Shown one piece after another: positions 11,902 to 23,632 of a stretch of 64,000 nt of DNA. Source of the stretch: Formicarius rufipectus (taxonomy: Eukaryota > Chordata > Aves > Passeriformes > Formicariidae); assembly GCA_013399695.1 (NCBI GenBank), contig VXAU01002307.1, positions 90,630-154,629 on the forward strand, written 5' to 3'. Each line of letters starts with the position of its first letter. Within the stretch, counting starts at the first letter, position 1. Below the pieces are notes generated by a model. It was given only the letters and a program-made list of their open reading frames with translations. It ran no database searches and was not told the origin of the DNA. Both the position numbers and the translations under genes were made by a program.

Positions 11902-14552
11902 TATCTCCTTGCCCTCAGTGTTTGTGGCAGAGTAGTTACAGCATGCTCCGAATGACAAGGGCTGTCACTGTTACATCACCAGGTCTCTGTTGCTGCAGAA
12001 GGATATTGCTTTGCTCCAGGACAGATGTTCCCATTGCCCAAATGTCCAGATGAAGCTAGGCAGGTTCAGAGGAAGCTAAGCAGGGCCCTCCCTGCATTTG
12101 GAATGCAGGATGGAGATGCTCTTTGGCAGTGGATTTGCTCAGTGTCTTAAACAAAGCAGATCCTGTTGCCTGAGGGTCCTGGGGCAAAGAGGAGCAGGAG
12201 GGAAAAACCAGCAGCTCCCTCTGCCATTCCTTCAGAACACAGACAGGGACCATTCGCAGCCTCTGGCATGCTTGGAGCTCGGGAACACTTCCTTTGTCTC
12301 AAAGTGGGTCAGCATGGAGGCGTGACGTTACTATAGCAATCAGGATGAGATTTCATAACTTTATTTTGCAAGGGGGGTGTTGCAGGATTCACTACTAGAC
12401 GGATGGAGAGTTGTCATTGATTCACCCTCCCAGCTCCCCTTCACCAGTCTCCTCCTCCCTCCTGCTCCCCTGCCCTTATCCACAAACACAGAGCTGGGTC
12501 TGTCCCCCCCATCCCTTTTTCTCTAGTCCCAACGTCATCCCTGGGCCATACTGTACCTCTCACAGCTTGCTGGGCTCAAGGACTAGACCAGATTCAGCAT
12601 CCTGTGCAGTGTCTCCCTCTGGGCTCCAGGACTGTCCCTCATGAAGACCTGCCAGGCAAAGAGAAAAGGGAAAATGTCCTCAGGTCACAGAGATCAGAGC
12701 CGCGTCTTCCTGATGAACATCCCAGGCCAAAATCCCGACGCTGTAAACACAGGACAGCTCTGCCTGACACTGAGGTTGTGCTGGTTCAGTCCCAGCCAAC
12801 ACACGGGGAGAATAGGAGATAGCACACTATGTGAGGAAGCTGAGACAATGCCCATGAGAGCAGGGGGAGATGTGGAAGTGTGTCCCATGTCCCTCTGGGT
12901 GTCACGTGGACTGAGAGGATGGACTGGACATCAGCCAAGTGGGGAGGAGAACATCAAAAATTCTCCCTGTCTGGGCTCAGGGCTGGGGTGAGCCCCTTTA
13001 TGAGAAAGTGCTCTTGCACTTTCCTGTCATTGTTTCTTTGTCACAGAATAATCCCCAAGGACTCCCTTTGCAGTCCATGGTCATGCCAGGAGCCCACTGC
13101 CCTGAACAGGAAGGATCCTGTAACCCCAGTGCCTCATCCTTTGGTCTGTCCCCTTTGAGCTGAGCCCTGGGAGAGACTGGAGAGGCAGGAATGACAGTCC
13201 TGGGTATGAGCACTATGAGCACCTGGCAGGGGTGGCAGATGACAGCCTCTGGTGTTCCCTTTGGTGTGTCCCAGCTATGCACCTGCCAAAACCTGCATCT
13301 GACTCTCACCTACTAACGCTGCTCATTGAACTCCTGCTTGAACAGTTCACCCTGGAAACCCTGAAAACCTCTCCAATCTGGTCACTAGGTGCTATCATGC
13401 TGCAGCTAAAGACTTGTGCTTTTTCCTTCCCTGCCAATCCACCATCAGCCACACTGCAAACAACTAGAAAAATACTCCCTGTAGGAAAAGTCACATAAAT
13501 AAATATAGGAAAAAACCTCAGTGATTTTTAGTGTCCTTAAAATCCTATGCACCACACAGTGAGCACAGCCTGAGTTACTTAATCAGTGAGATAAAATATT
13601 ATTTGGGATCTACATGCATGAATATCCGAGGTTGGCTTGTGTGTGCACACACAACCTTTCTGTACTGCTCTGTGAGGTTCTGGAGCAAACCAGGGAACTC
13701 AGCCTCTTGCTGCTGGGAAGCAAGAGATGGGAATGACATGGGAACTCAAAAGAGCAGTCAGCCTTCTTAGGACAGCTTTTTCATTCCTAACTGAAGAGAT
13801 GAGGCCATCTGGTTTGAGAAGGCCTGCCCAGAGCACAAGGGGGGATTAAAATAGGTGAACCCAAATTTCTGGGCTGGGAGGATGCATGGACAGTCACAAC
13901 AAGAATAAGAACCTTGGCAAATTTTCTAGGAAAGTTGCATGAGTGCTGGGCTTGACAGCCTCTCTGATGATGCAGAAGATGACCAAACTGGTGCCCTAGT
14001 GCCAGAGATGAGCCAGTAGCTCTTTGTACTCAGAACAGAGAGATGGGCACTGCAGTGCCCACGAGATCCTGCTCTGTCACCTCCTACCACCCAGCAACAG
14101 GAGTTTTATCCCCAGGTTGACTCATGCAGGGAGGGATTGTAGACATCCCATTTATGCCTGGGTTATGGCAGAGACTCTGTGTTTCCTTCAAATATGCTCA
14201 GCAGCCCTCCTTAGAATGTGTCCCAAGGAAGCAAAGTAGATAGATGGATAGGCACAGCACAAGTAGAGAGTAAGAGGACTTTGTGTCCACTCAGAGGGTC
14301 TCATGGTAGATATCCTAACAGACAGAATAATTGAAAGCCTGGGAAGATCAGAAAACCACCCTTCTAAATCTGGTACAAACCTTCATCACCTTCCCACTAG
14401 CTCCATACCCCTTGAACTCCAACACTGTAGAGAGAATGGTTAAAGGAAAGGCATGTGCCCTGGGATAGCCAAGCAGAAGGCAGGACAGTCATCTGTCCCC
14501 AGAGCTCACCTGTCTTTGACACCAAAATACCTGTTTCTTGTGTTTCCTGCAG
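11902..14552. other. unique non-coding DNA
   Basis: Mixed composition, AT-richer between 13480 and 13620. No gene or recognisable repeat apart from the possible regulatory motif at 12321-12345. Confidence 0.5.
12321..12345. promoter_or_regulatory. possible overlapping CRE-like and RFX X-box-like motif
   Basis: GTGACGTTA followed directly by CTATAGCAAT gives a CREB-type TGACGT core (12323-12328) merged with a half-degenerate X-box (GTTACTATAGCAAT, 12327-12340). This is a motif match only; no promoter evidence accompanies it. Confidence 0.15.
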
Positions 14553-14705
14553 CTGGGTCTGGGCTGTGGAAGCAGAGACAGGTGCTGATTCAAAAAGTGC
14601 AGCTCATGTGCCTCCTCCTAACCTGGAGGCCTCTGTTGTGGAGACATCAGCTCTTGAAGGCAAGGAACAACTCCCTACACTAAACCCAGACATTCCAGAG
14701 CTCAG
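14553..14705 (+). CDS. exon-like segment of unknown gene (153 nt, symmetric phase)
   Basis: A long pyrimidine tract ending TTTCCTGCAG precedes 14553 and a plausible donor, CTCAG|GTATGC, follows 14705. The 153 nt between them stay open in the frame that starts one base in, giving a 50-residue peptide. It begins WVWAVEAETGADSKSAAHV and continues rich in Glu, Ser, Thr and Pro, as in disordered protein segments. The length is a multiple of three with equal phase at both ends, as in a cassette exon. I do not recognise the product, and no flanking exon was identified. It lies on the strand opposite DLGAP4. It could be chance, since the same frame is open for 129 codons without obvious domains. Confidence 0.25.
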
Positions 14706-17700
14706 GTATGCCAGAGAGGTGATAGGTCACTGCCAACACTGCACTACTCCCAGCACTGTGTGGATGCAGCACGGTGTGACTGTGACAGTACTAGGTGGGA
14801 CAAGTCCAGGTCCCACAGGCAGCCATCAGCAGTCACTACACTGACACCATCCAGCCCTTCTATAGCTCTCTCTGTGGGAAAAGTGAATTCCAGCTACTAG
14901 TGAGCTGTGTTAGGTTTGAGCCGTGTAGAGCTTGTGATACCACCAGCACAACCAGTATCCATGGCTGGTGCTGCCTCCAGCCACCCACAGCATTGGCAGC
15001 ACCAACTGCTCTCACCTGCTGTCACTGTACTGCTCTAATGCTGTGATGGAGGGGAGCACTATGTACCACTGGAGCCACTCATGTCCATCATGGAAGCCAT
15101 CAGCATCTGCTAGGAATACTCTCATCTCTCCTGGGTTCAGAGATATCCACCCACAAGTGCCCAGTGTTTTGTATCACCACCAGTAGCTATTGGGATGGAA
15201 GTATCTGTTCAGTGGTGACATTCCCCATCACATCTGCGCCTGCCACCAGCACTCTCAGGGTACCCCAGACCTCCAGGAACAGGGCCAATCCAGGCACCTC
15301 TTGGCTTGTCTGATGTGTGGGGGCAGCACTGCCTGAGTGCCAGGCCTCCACTCACCCAGGAGGTTCCTCAAACTAAACAATGCCTTTGCATCTCTGGAGG
15401 AAGAAGCATGTTGGTGTGTAACACTGCTTTGCACTTTTGCACACTGCTTTTGCACTGAGAAAGTGGAACTATAATTGATTTTAATTAATATCAGCATCAA
15501 TGCCCCAAGGAAATGCAAATGAACAATTGTGCCACGAGCAGAACTACGTTATGTTGCTGACCAGACATCCAACTCCATCATCCTTCTTTCTCCCTCCATC
15601 ATCCCACTCTTCCTCCTCTTCTCAGAGTGGGGTGCTCATGGCTGCTGCATGATGGGGTGGGATTGAAGAGAATGCATGGAAGGGCATGAGAAGTGCTGTA
15701 AGCTCAGACAAGTGGACTGCAGAGCAAGGAAATGGTGGAGAGCAGGGGGTAAGCTGGAGTCACTGAGTTTCCAGGCAATGAAGGCACAGGATGATGGAGG
15801 AAGTAGCCAAGGGTCCATCCAGAGTGGTGTGCCCACTCCCATGTTGTTGTTTGCTCAGGGTTGTCCTGCTGATGAACTGAGGACCCTTCCCCATGTGATT
15901 CAAAACAGTTTTGGTGAACTGGGGTCTCAGATACTCTGCAGCAAAGCCTCACTGGAGAATCAGCTCGTGATCATCATCCCTCCGAGCCTTGGTCTAGGAG
16001 AGGAGGACCACAGCCTTCCCTGCTGTAGCCTGTGTGATTCTGTTGGACTTGACGTGTGGCTGGAGAAGACCTTGAAGAGACTGATCTGGAATTCCCTGAT
16101 CCTTGCTATTGCCATCTCAAAGGTGGCTGCAGCTCAGTGATGGAACGTGAAGGATCCAGTTGCCTGCTGGGGCCTCCAGAGGAAGTCAGTCAGGTTTCAC
16201 TCATAGCTGAGCAGTGGGAAGCATGATCTGCTTGCAAAATAGCACAATGAGAAGGGCAGGGTGATCCTTCCCCTCCAGCCACTCCAGGGCCACACTGATG
16301 TGGCCACAACCAGAGCAGAGCAAGCAGAGCAGCCACGGTCAGCCTTCCTGGGAAGATGCTGGGGATCTAATTTTGGTAAAAGTATCATGAAATATTACAG
16401 GTTCAAAAAGCAGCATTTTGGATGGGCCTGTGTAATTAGGAAGGTCCCTCCCTGGCTGGGTCCTCACCTCCTGCTGCTTTCTGCTACTCTTCCAGGCTTG
16501 GAAGAGCCTCTGCAAACTGCCCATGGCTTCTTTTGGTAAATGTGAGGAGAGGTGAAGCTCTCGTGTCAGGGAACAAGCAAAGTGACTTGGCAGCCAGCCT
16601 GATGTTTGATCCAGAGCTCTGGTACAGGAAAAGGCTTTCAGTCCCCGTGGAGATCCCTTGAGCATGGCAGGGTGTGGGAGTTTACAGGGTGTGTAGCAGG
16701 GACAGAGGCATGAGCAGGTGTGGTACAGGGAGTGTGAGAAATGGGGGAAGAGCAGAGCCCCCCAGTGATGGTCAGGGCTACTGAATGCAGTATTCCCCGT
16801 TCCTGCTATCATCTGCTCCTGCCATCATCCCCAGCCCGAGTTCCCTCTAACACTTAGATTTACAGACTATAAGGTCGGGTATAGACATTGCAAACCATTC
16901 TGAAACAGGCCATAGCATCACTGTGTGCAAATCCAGCAACAGAACTAATGAAAATAAATACATGTGTGTTCTTGCACCTCTAATCTCTTCACTATTGCTC
17001 TAGAAAAACCACATGCATTTAGCTCATTTGGACGTCGCAGAAAGAATTAAGAGTTTGTATGAAGGATGCTTGGGGTGGAGGATGAGCTGAGAGCATCACT
17101 GCCTCACATGGAGGAAAGGACAAGAGGATGCTGTGAAGAGAGTGGAGAGCACAAGTGAGATATGGCTGTGCGTAAGGGAAGAGATTTATAGACAGGATTA
17201 AGATTCTTCTGAGGAGGCACGAAAGGAAAAATATGTGTGTGAAAACACCAGAGGGAACAACTGCACAAAGGTGGGAAGAGCGGAAAGTCCTGTGGAGCTG
17301 CAAGGGAGGTGGTCCCTCTCTCAGAGCCAGAAGGTTCCTGGACGGATGGCCTTGTCAGCAGAGGAGTTGTTTGGGTCATGGGAGCAGGGAAAGGAGGTTA
17401 TAGCATATGTCAGGGGCTGTTCCTCTTCCTGCTCCCCCAACAGGAAGGTGCCCTGAACACAAGGACAATGTGCACAGATTCTGCTTAAGATTTATGGAAG
17501 CTGGAGTCAGCAAGAGGCTGAGTCAAAAGATCGGGGCTCCCAAAAGTGTAAAGACTGACCCCAATCCTACATCACTGTCAACTAAGAAGAACTTCAGGGA
17601 GAGAGTGAGGACCCAACAGTGGTGCTTCTTTAATTCTGTACTCAGGGGAACCTGGCCAGACCTCCTGGGCATAAACCTTGGAGACTTCTCCTGAAGTAGA

Positions 17701-17849
17701 GAGTTCAGAGAGAATGAATTTGAGTGACTGAAATGTGTTTAATTGGAAAGAAATATCACCCTTCCCTTCTGGTAATATCTTATATTAAATGTGGTGAAAT
17801 CAATTTTCTAAATAAACACACAGACAATGAGGATCTGCTTTCCTTGACT
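14706..17849. other. unique non-coding DNA
   Basis: No CR1 copy was recognised here. The longest frame, 154 aa on the plus strand at 15676-16140, has no known motif and no clear flanking splice sites, so I leave it as unsupported. AT-richer stretches lie at 15460-15560, 16850-17000 and 17700-17850. Confidence 0.45.
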
Positions 17850-18062
17850 GATTCAGATTAGATATCAGAAAAAAAAAATCACTGAAAAAGTGGTCAGCCA
17901 CAGGAATAAGTTTCCTAGGGAGGTGGTGGAGTCACTGTCTCTGGAAGTGCTCAAGAAGTGTCTTGATGTGGCTCTTGGGGACATGGTCCAGGGGTGATCA
18001 CTGGTGGTGCTGAGGTCATGGTGAGACTCAATAGTGAAGGTCTCTTCCTTGATGATTTTGTG
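17850..18062 (+). mobile_element. CR1 LINE 3' end, diverged
   Basis: Diverged sense CR1: TTAGATATCAGAAAAAAAAA, a degenerate GTGGTCAGCCACAGGAATAA block, GGGAGGTGGTGGAGTCACTG, AAGTGTCTTGATGTGGC and the decayed tail GGTCTCTTCCTTGATGATTT. Confidence 0.85.
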
Positions 18063-19077
18063 TCTGAGATTGGAGTGTGGGCAGGCCAGCTGCACTGGAG
18101 ACCAGAGGAGGGGACTCAACTCCCCATGGGTACAGGTTACCAGTTCTTGGCAGGGGACAGCAGAAAACAGCTCTGAGGTTCCCAGTGGTGGAATGGGGGA
18201 AGGAGCCAAGGTACCAGAACAGAGCATCTCTATCCAGGCAGTGAGACAACTATGCCCACTGTGACCTCTGTCAGGAGGATGGATGGAAGACCTTCCTCTG
18301 AGGGAATAGGGGTGGGGAACAGACCCAGCAGAACATGAAACAGTGAAGGAGAAAAGCAAGTAGGAGGGACTGGAGCCTTTATCAGAGTGACATCATGATG
18401 TTGAGACACAACTGGTACAGATACAATTGGTACAGACAGCAAGGGACTTAAAGAGAAGAAATTCTTTAAAGTGCCTTCATGCTGATGCCAGGGGGCCTGG
18501 ATAACACACTCTGTTTACACATGGACACAATTTGACCTAGTTGTGGTCCCAAAATCTAGCTGGGAGTGTCACATAATTGGAGTGCTAAACCCAGCAAATG
18601 TTAAAATCAACAACTTTTGGGAGGAATGCGGGTACAAAGGGACATCAGATGTCATGGCAGGCATGGTGAGCATTATGAGTCATACTCACCTATAAAGCTC
18701 ACAGATCTGTGTCCTTGCAGAGGAAGCAGAAGGTGGAGAATTTTTAAGACCTCCCCCAACCCACCAGCTCATTCTAGAGAGCCTGACAGCCTGCTCTGCC
18801 AGCAGCTTTGTGATCCACAGGAAAAAGGGGTTCCCCTGTTGTGAGGAACTTGAGAGACTTGTGCTGACAACTGTATCCCAGTGTGACCCCAAGATGAACA
18901 TGAGGAACATAGTGGGTCAACAGATGGACACAACTGCACAGAATGATGGCTAAAGTGAGACCCTTCATTGGTTGGTAAAGGAAATAACGGGAGAAGCAGG
19001 GCCTCTGTGTGGCACTGACAGTGTCATAGTAGAAAAGAGGGTCCATTTCTGTCAGCTCAGTACCTGAGAGGATGTTC
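18063..19077. other. unique non-coding DNA
   Basis: No gene recognised. A short direct duplication (ACAAYTGGTACAGA) sits at about 18408-18437. Confidence 0.5.
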
Positions 19078-19300
19078 ATAAAGTCATGGAACGATTAAAG
19101 TTGGAAAAGCCCTTTAAGATCATCATGTTCAACCATTAACCCAGCACTGCCAAACCCACCACTAAGTCCAGAAGTGCCACATCCACATGTTTTTTTAGCA
19201 CTTCCAGGGATGGTGACTCCACCACTGCCCTGGGCGGTTTGTTCCAACATCTGACCACCCTTTCTGTGGAGAAATTTTCCCTAATATCCAATCTAATATG
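19078..19300 (-). mobile_element. CR1 LINE 3' end
   Basis: Antisense CR1: CATAAAGTCATGGAACGATT tail, GGAAAAGCCCTTTAAGATCA, CTTCCAGGGATGGTGACTCC, TCTGACCACCCTTTCTGTGG and TTTTCCCTAATATCCAATCT. Confidence 0.92.
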
Positions 19301-20310
19301 AATGACTATGGAAAAGGCACATTGACTCAACACCAAAAAAATAAAGTATGTTTCTAGTCATACAGCTGCACTTACATTCTGCTCAGGAATACATGGACTT
19401 ACACGGACTGGTTCACTCTCACTGCCTCTGCTGGCTCTTATTCTAACACTTGGCTGATTATCAAAGGCAGAACACACAGGATTGGATTGCAGAGGTGAAA
19501 TAGCCAGTCAGAGCTGGATTGTGGCTGCAGAGTAAAGAGAAGGCCAGAGGCACTGGCTTGGAGCCGCCTCCTGTGCTGCCCAGCCTGTCCCCAGCCTGCA
19601 GCTCAGCACAGTCTGTTCTTGCCACTGTCCTTGCCCAGGGAACGCAGGATTCTGCTCCTGCCTGGGGTCTGAAGTGGGGTAGGCTGCAAAGTGCCATGTC
19701 CTGATCATGCTGAGAACCAGCCTGCTCTCCTGTGGCAGGAACACCTGAAGGATCTGTCCATGCCCCTACTGCTTGCTCCCCATCCACTGCATGTCTGCTA
19801 AGGCTGACAAGGGATAAAGAGGAGCATCTCTCACTAGGGCTGTGCATAGCCTGACATGGCCACCCGAAATCTCAGCAAAAATTCCCCAAACCAAGTCTCT
19901 CATACCACCACTCATGTCAGAAGTAGGTGCAATTGAGTAGTCCTGCTAAGAAGCCCTTGGCCTCGCCCCCTCCCTGGCTCTGGCAACTCTCTGTGCTAGT
20001 GAGTGCTCCAAAGTTCTTGGCATGACATCTGAGATAACCAGCATCACCCACAGGGTGCCAGGGAGGCAGGAACACTTGGACCTCCCCGGGGCAGGTCCCT
20101 GCTCTGTGCTGATCACAGCTGCATCTTGGTGAGGGACGGAGAGGATAAAGCACATGGAGAAGCTGTCTGTGGCAGACCTTGGTAAGGGCAGACCCCGCTG
20201 AGCAGTGCTGAGCTGTGTGGTGCTGCTGTGTTTCTCTGCTCTGCCTGCTGTCACACTGACTGTCCCTGCCTTGCAGTGGATCAATTCATGGCAGCTCCTT
20301 GGGATGCATG
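19301..20310. other. unique non-coding DNA
   Basis: Nothing recognised beyond ordinary unique sequence. Minus-strand frames of up to 146 aa (19946-20386) have no domain. Confidence 0.45.
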
Positions 20311-20397
20311 GGGCTGGTGTCTGCGGGGTTGGGCTGGTGTCTATGGGGCAGGACTGGTGTCCACAGGGCTGGGCTGGTGTCCACACAGTTGGGCTGG
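20311..20397. repeat. 20-bp minisatellite, about 4.4 copies
   Basis: Four head-to-tail 20-bp units begin with GGGCTGGTGT or GGACTGGTGT, at 20311, 20331, 20351 and 20371, followed by a partial fifth unit. Divergence lies mainly in the second half of the unit. Confidence 0.9.
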
Positions 20398-20514
20398 AGG
20401 AGGGGCCCTGCTGTGCCAGTTGGGCTGCTCCACGCTCCTGTCACTGCTGAGCAGCCGTGTCACCACGGTGGAGTGGAGGATGCTGGCGCTCTGAGAGCAT
20501 GGAGAGCTCTGCAG

Positions 20515-20600
20515 GTGCTGCCTATAATGATTACTATGAGTAATTTCCTTTCAGTCCTTTAATCAGGCACTTTTAATTAGTGTGCCAATCTTAGCAAACA
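20515..20600. promoter_or_regulatory. AT-rich segment dense in homeodomain-type core sites
   Basis: Within 60 bp there are TAATGATTA (20525-20533), GAGTAATTT, TTTAATCA (20558-20565) and TTTTAATTAG (20571-20580), set in otherwise GC-rich DNA. The composition resembles a conserved non-coding element, but conservation cannot be judged here. Confidence 0.2.
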
Positions 20601-22555
20601 GCTCTTTCAAGAAGGGTTTTTGCTGCATCTGCTGCGTTGGGAAAACACTGTTCTCTGACAGGGTTGTGTATTAGTTCTTCAGCAGGAGGCTCCTCCTGTG
20701 AAGACTGTAGGACTGGGAGCACATGCAGAGCATAGCACAGGACCCGCTTGTCTGTGGCCCACACCCAGCAGGGAAGACGCTGCTGAGATGGAGGCATTCC
20801 TGGAGGTGCCTCAGGCTGGTGGCACAGTGAACACTGCATTTTGCAGAGGACACAAAGACTGGCTTTCCCCTCTTGTAGGCAGGGACATCCTCCTTACACA
20901 CATCCCTTTCAGCCTTTTTAATTTCTCCTTTGAAACTTCCTTAGCGTTATGATTCTGATACCTCAGGGCAGTGAGTTTCACAGGTGAGTTTTGCCTGTGG
21001 AAAAGAATCCCACCTTGATCCCTTTCTGGATGCTTTGTCCCCGTGTTAGGGAACAGAGTCACCAAAGCAACTGTGCCCTGTGTTGGGGCAGGCTCTGTTT
21101 CTCAGAGCCCAGCCCATGTGGCCCCTCTCACAGACACAGGTGTTCTCAGCTGTGAAGGTCTGTTTATGTTCCCCGGTGCTCTAGACACCAGCTGTGTGCC
21201 TAGGCACTGGTGGTTGTAGGTCACTCAGCCCCAGATTCAAAGCAAACACCCAGCTGCTCCTTTCCCACCTCATCTCCACGTCGCTGAACACCCCTTCAGG
21301 TGATCCTACATCCATATATCAACATCTAGCTATTGGGTTAAATGGTTAGCTTTCCTCCTCCTTTGAATACTGTCAGCCTTTTTGGTGGGTTTTCCCTCTC
21401 CCCAGAGGCCTTTTCCTACTGCCCCCAGAGGACCACTGTCTCTTGCTACTTCCATCTCCTGCCCAGGGTGGGATGTCCAGGCTGGCCCAGCTTCCCATGA
21501 GTCACTAGCAAATCCCAGTTTCCTTCTGCCAGGCCCTGGCACCAGAGCCCTAATTACAGGGCAAGACTAGCGGAAACAAGCTTATTATTTATAAGGCTAA
21601 TGAAAATTAATCATGCCTCCCTCTCCCTTTCCTGGGGGAACAATCATGTACAAGAAAGAGATTATAAAAGCATTATGGGTGACTGCTGTGCTGGGCTATG
21701 GCACTACCCAGGGGGTTGTGTGGGGGCTGTGGGCTGTGTTAAAGGTACCCAAAACCAAAGTGCTGCCCATTCTCCCCTCTCTCTGCTGCTGGCAGAGGCA
21801 GGGCACAGAGCCAGGCAGGCTAGAGAGTCCTTCAGTGCTTTTCCAGGCAACTGCTGCTTCTCTCCGAGCCTGGACCTCTCTGGCATCATCTGTCTCCTTG
21901 CTAACAGAGAAGGAGGAGGTCCTCACCCACGGACTCCCAGATGACCCAGCCCAGGGGAGTTCCTCAGGGTGGCACAGCACAGTCCAGCTGGATCCAGGCA
22001 GGAAGGAGTGAGTGACTCCAGGCTGCTGCACAATGAAGGGATGGAAAGCAAGGCTGCACACATGGCCAGATGGAGGAAAACACATCAAGGACTAGTTCAC
22101 ATTACACAAGTGTGAAAAACCAGAGCATCCTGTACCCACTGCAGCCACTGGTTCTGGAGACTGCTGCGGTACAGGAATGAACCCTGGTAAGTGCAAAAGC
22201 CATCACCCTTGTTCAAACTATCACTCTCACTCAGGGTAAACTGAGGCACAGGATGAGACAGGTCAGCCATGGAGAAAGGGATGGACCTCCAGCCTGCTGA
22301 ACTCTGCCCAGTGCCGGTTCATGTGGTCCCCACTGTGGAAGGAGTTCCCAGGGATGCAGTGACCCACATCTTGAGTCCAGAGCTGAGCCCAGAGCCGCCC
22401 AATCTGACTGTCCACCACTCCCCTCTGCTGCCACATCCCTGCTTTTCCAGGTTTAAGGATCTCCACATCCACAATCAGCCTCCCTCTCCCTGAGGCTGCA
22501 CAGGTTGGGAGCTGGAAAAAGACAAGGAAGGGGCAGATTGCCTGGCTGACCCAGG
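20601..22555. other. unique non-coding DNA
   Basis: A second AT-rich patch (TTATTATTTATAAGG then CTAATGAAAATTAATCATG) lies at 21581-21616. Frames up to 132 aa (21613-22011) show no domain. Confidence 0.45.
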
Positions 22556-22640
22556 ATCTGGGATGGGAAGAGATGAGGACCAGGCTCCAGTGGATCAAGG
22601 TCTGGGATGGATGGAGGGAGATGAGTACCAGGCTCCAGAG
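22556..22640. repeat. imperfect direct duplication, about 45-bp unit
   Basis: Two copies of a unit containing TCTGGGATGG, AGATGAGKACCAGGCTCCAG, the second with a GGATGGAGG insertion. Confidence 0.7.
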
Positions 22641-23212
22641 CCAGGCTGGACAGCTGCTCCCAGGCCTGTCCAGGGGAGTGCTGCTGGAGGAGCACATCCC
22701 ATGGTTCCCACCACCTGCCACAATAATTAACTGTTGCTGTGGAGAAGACAGGAAAGGAGTAGGAGGTCAATTTTCCATTTCCCAGTTGTGTATAACCAGT
22801 TCCCAGCAGGCAGCCTGAAAATAAATCTCCATAAGTCCCATTACCTCTTAATTAACATCACCAGCTACAACATGTACTCTCTAGCCCAGACACTGTCAGG
22901 GGCAGCAACCATTGATGTACAACTAGATGGAGCTGGGGCTGGGACACCGATGGTGGGAATGCTCCAACTGGAAATTCCAGCCATGCTGTCCAATATGCTG
23001 GACTTGTCCTGCTCAGACAGGGAAGTCTCAGCTTCCTTTGTAGTGCTCCAGGATGGGGAGAGCTGCTGAGATCTCCTCCAGAATCGGCTGCCTTTGGGGC
23101 AGCTGGCACGAACCACAGAAAGAAATTTGGTGAAAGAAATGGAGTTTGTTTTCCTTTTTCATTTTCCGGAATAAAGATGAAAAGAAGGTCTTGTGGGTGA
23201 AATATTAGAGTA
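22641..23212. other. unique non-coding DNA
   Basis: No gene or known repeat recognised immediately upstream of the long CR1 copy. Confidence 0.45.
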
Positions 23213-23632
23213 AAGGATTGGAACACCTCTCCCATGAGAAAAGGCTGAGAAAGCTGGGGTTGTTCAGCCTGAAGGAGAGGCGGCTTTGTGGAGACCTGAG
23301 AGCCCCTTTCAGTGCCTAAAGAGGCTCCAAGAGCGCTGGAGAGGGACTTTGAACAAGAGCCTGGACTCACAGGACAAGGCAGAGTGGCTTCCCACTGCCA
23401 GAGGACAAGGTTGGATGGGATATTGAGAAGAAATATCATAATGTGAGGGTGGTGAGGCCCTGGCACAGGTTGCCCAGAGAAGCTGTGGCTGCCCCATCCC
23501 TGGAAGTGTTCAAGGCCAGGTTGGATGGGGCTTGGAGCAACCTGGGCTAGTAGAAGGTGTGGAGGGGGGCTGGAATTACATGGTCTTTGAGGTCCCTTCC
23601 AGTACAAACCATTCCATAATTCTATGGTTCTC
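23213..23632 (+). mobile_element. CR1 LINE, about 420-bp 3' copy
   Basis: Almost colinear sense CR1 3' segment: GGATTGGAACACCTCTCCCA, AGGGGTTGTTCAGCCTG-type block, AGGCTCCAAGAGCGCTGGAG, AGGACAAGGTTGGATGGGAT, TGGCACAGGTTGCCCAGAGA, TTGGAGCAACCTGGGCTAGT and the terminal CCATTCCATAATTCTATGG. The 285-aa minus-strand frame at 22858-23715 is the antisense shadow of this element. Confidence 0.95.
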
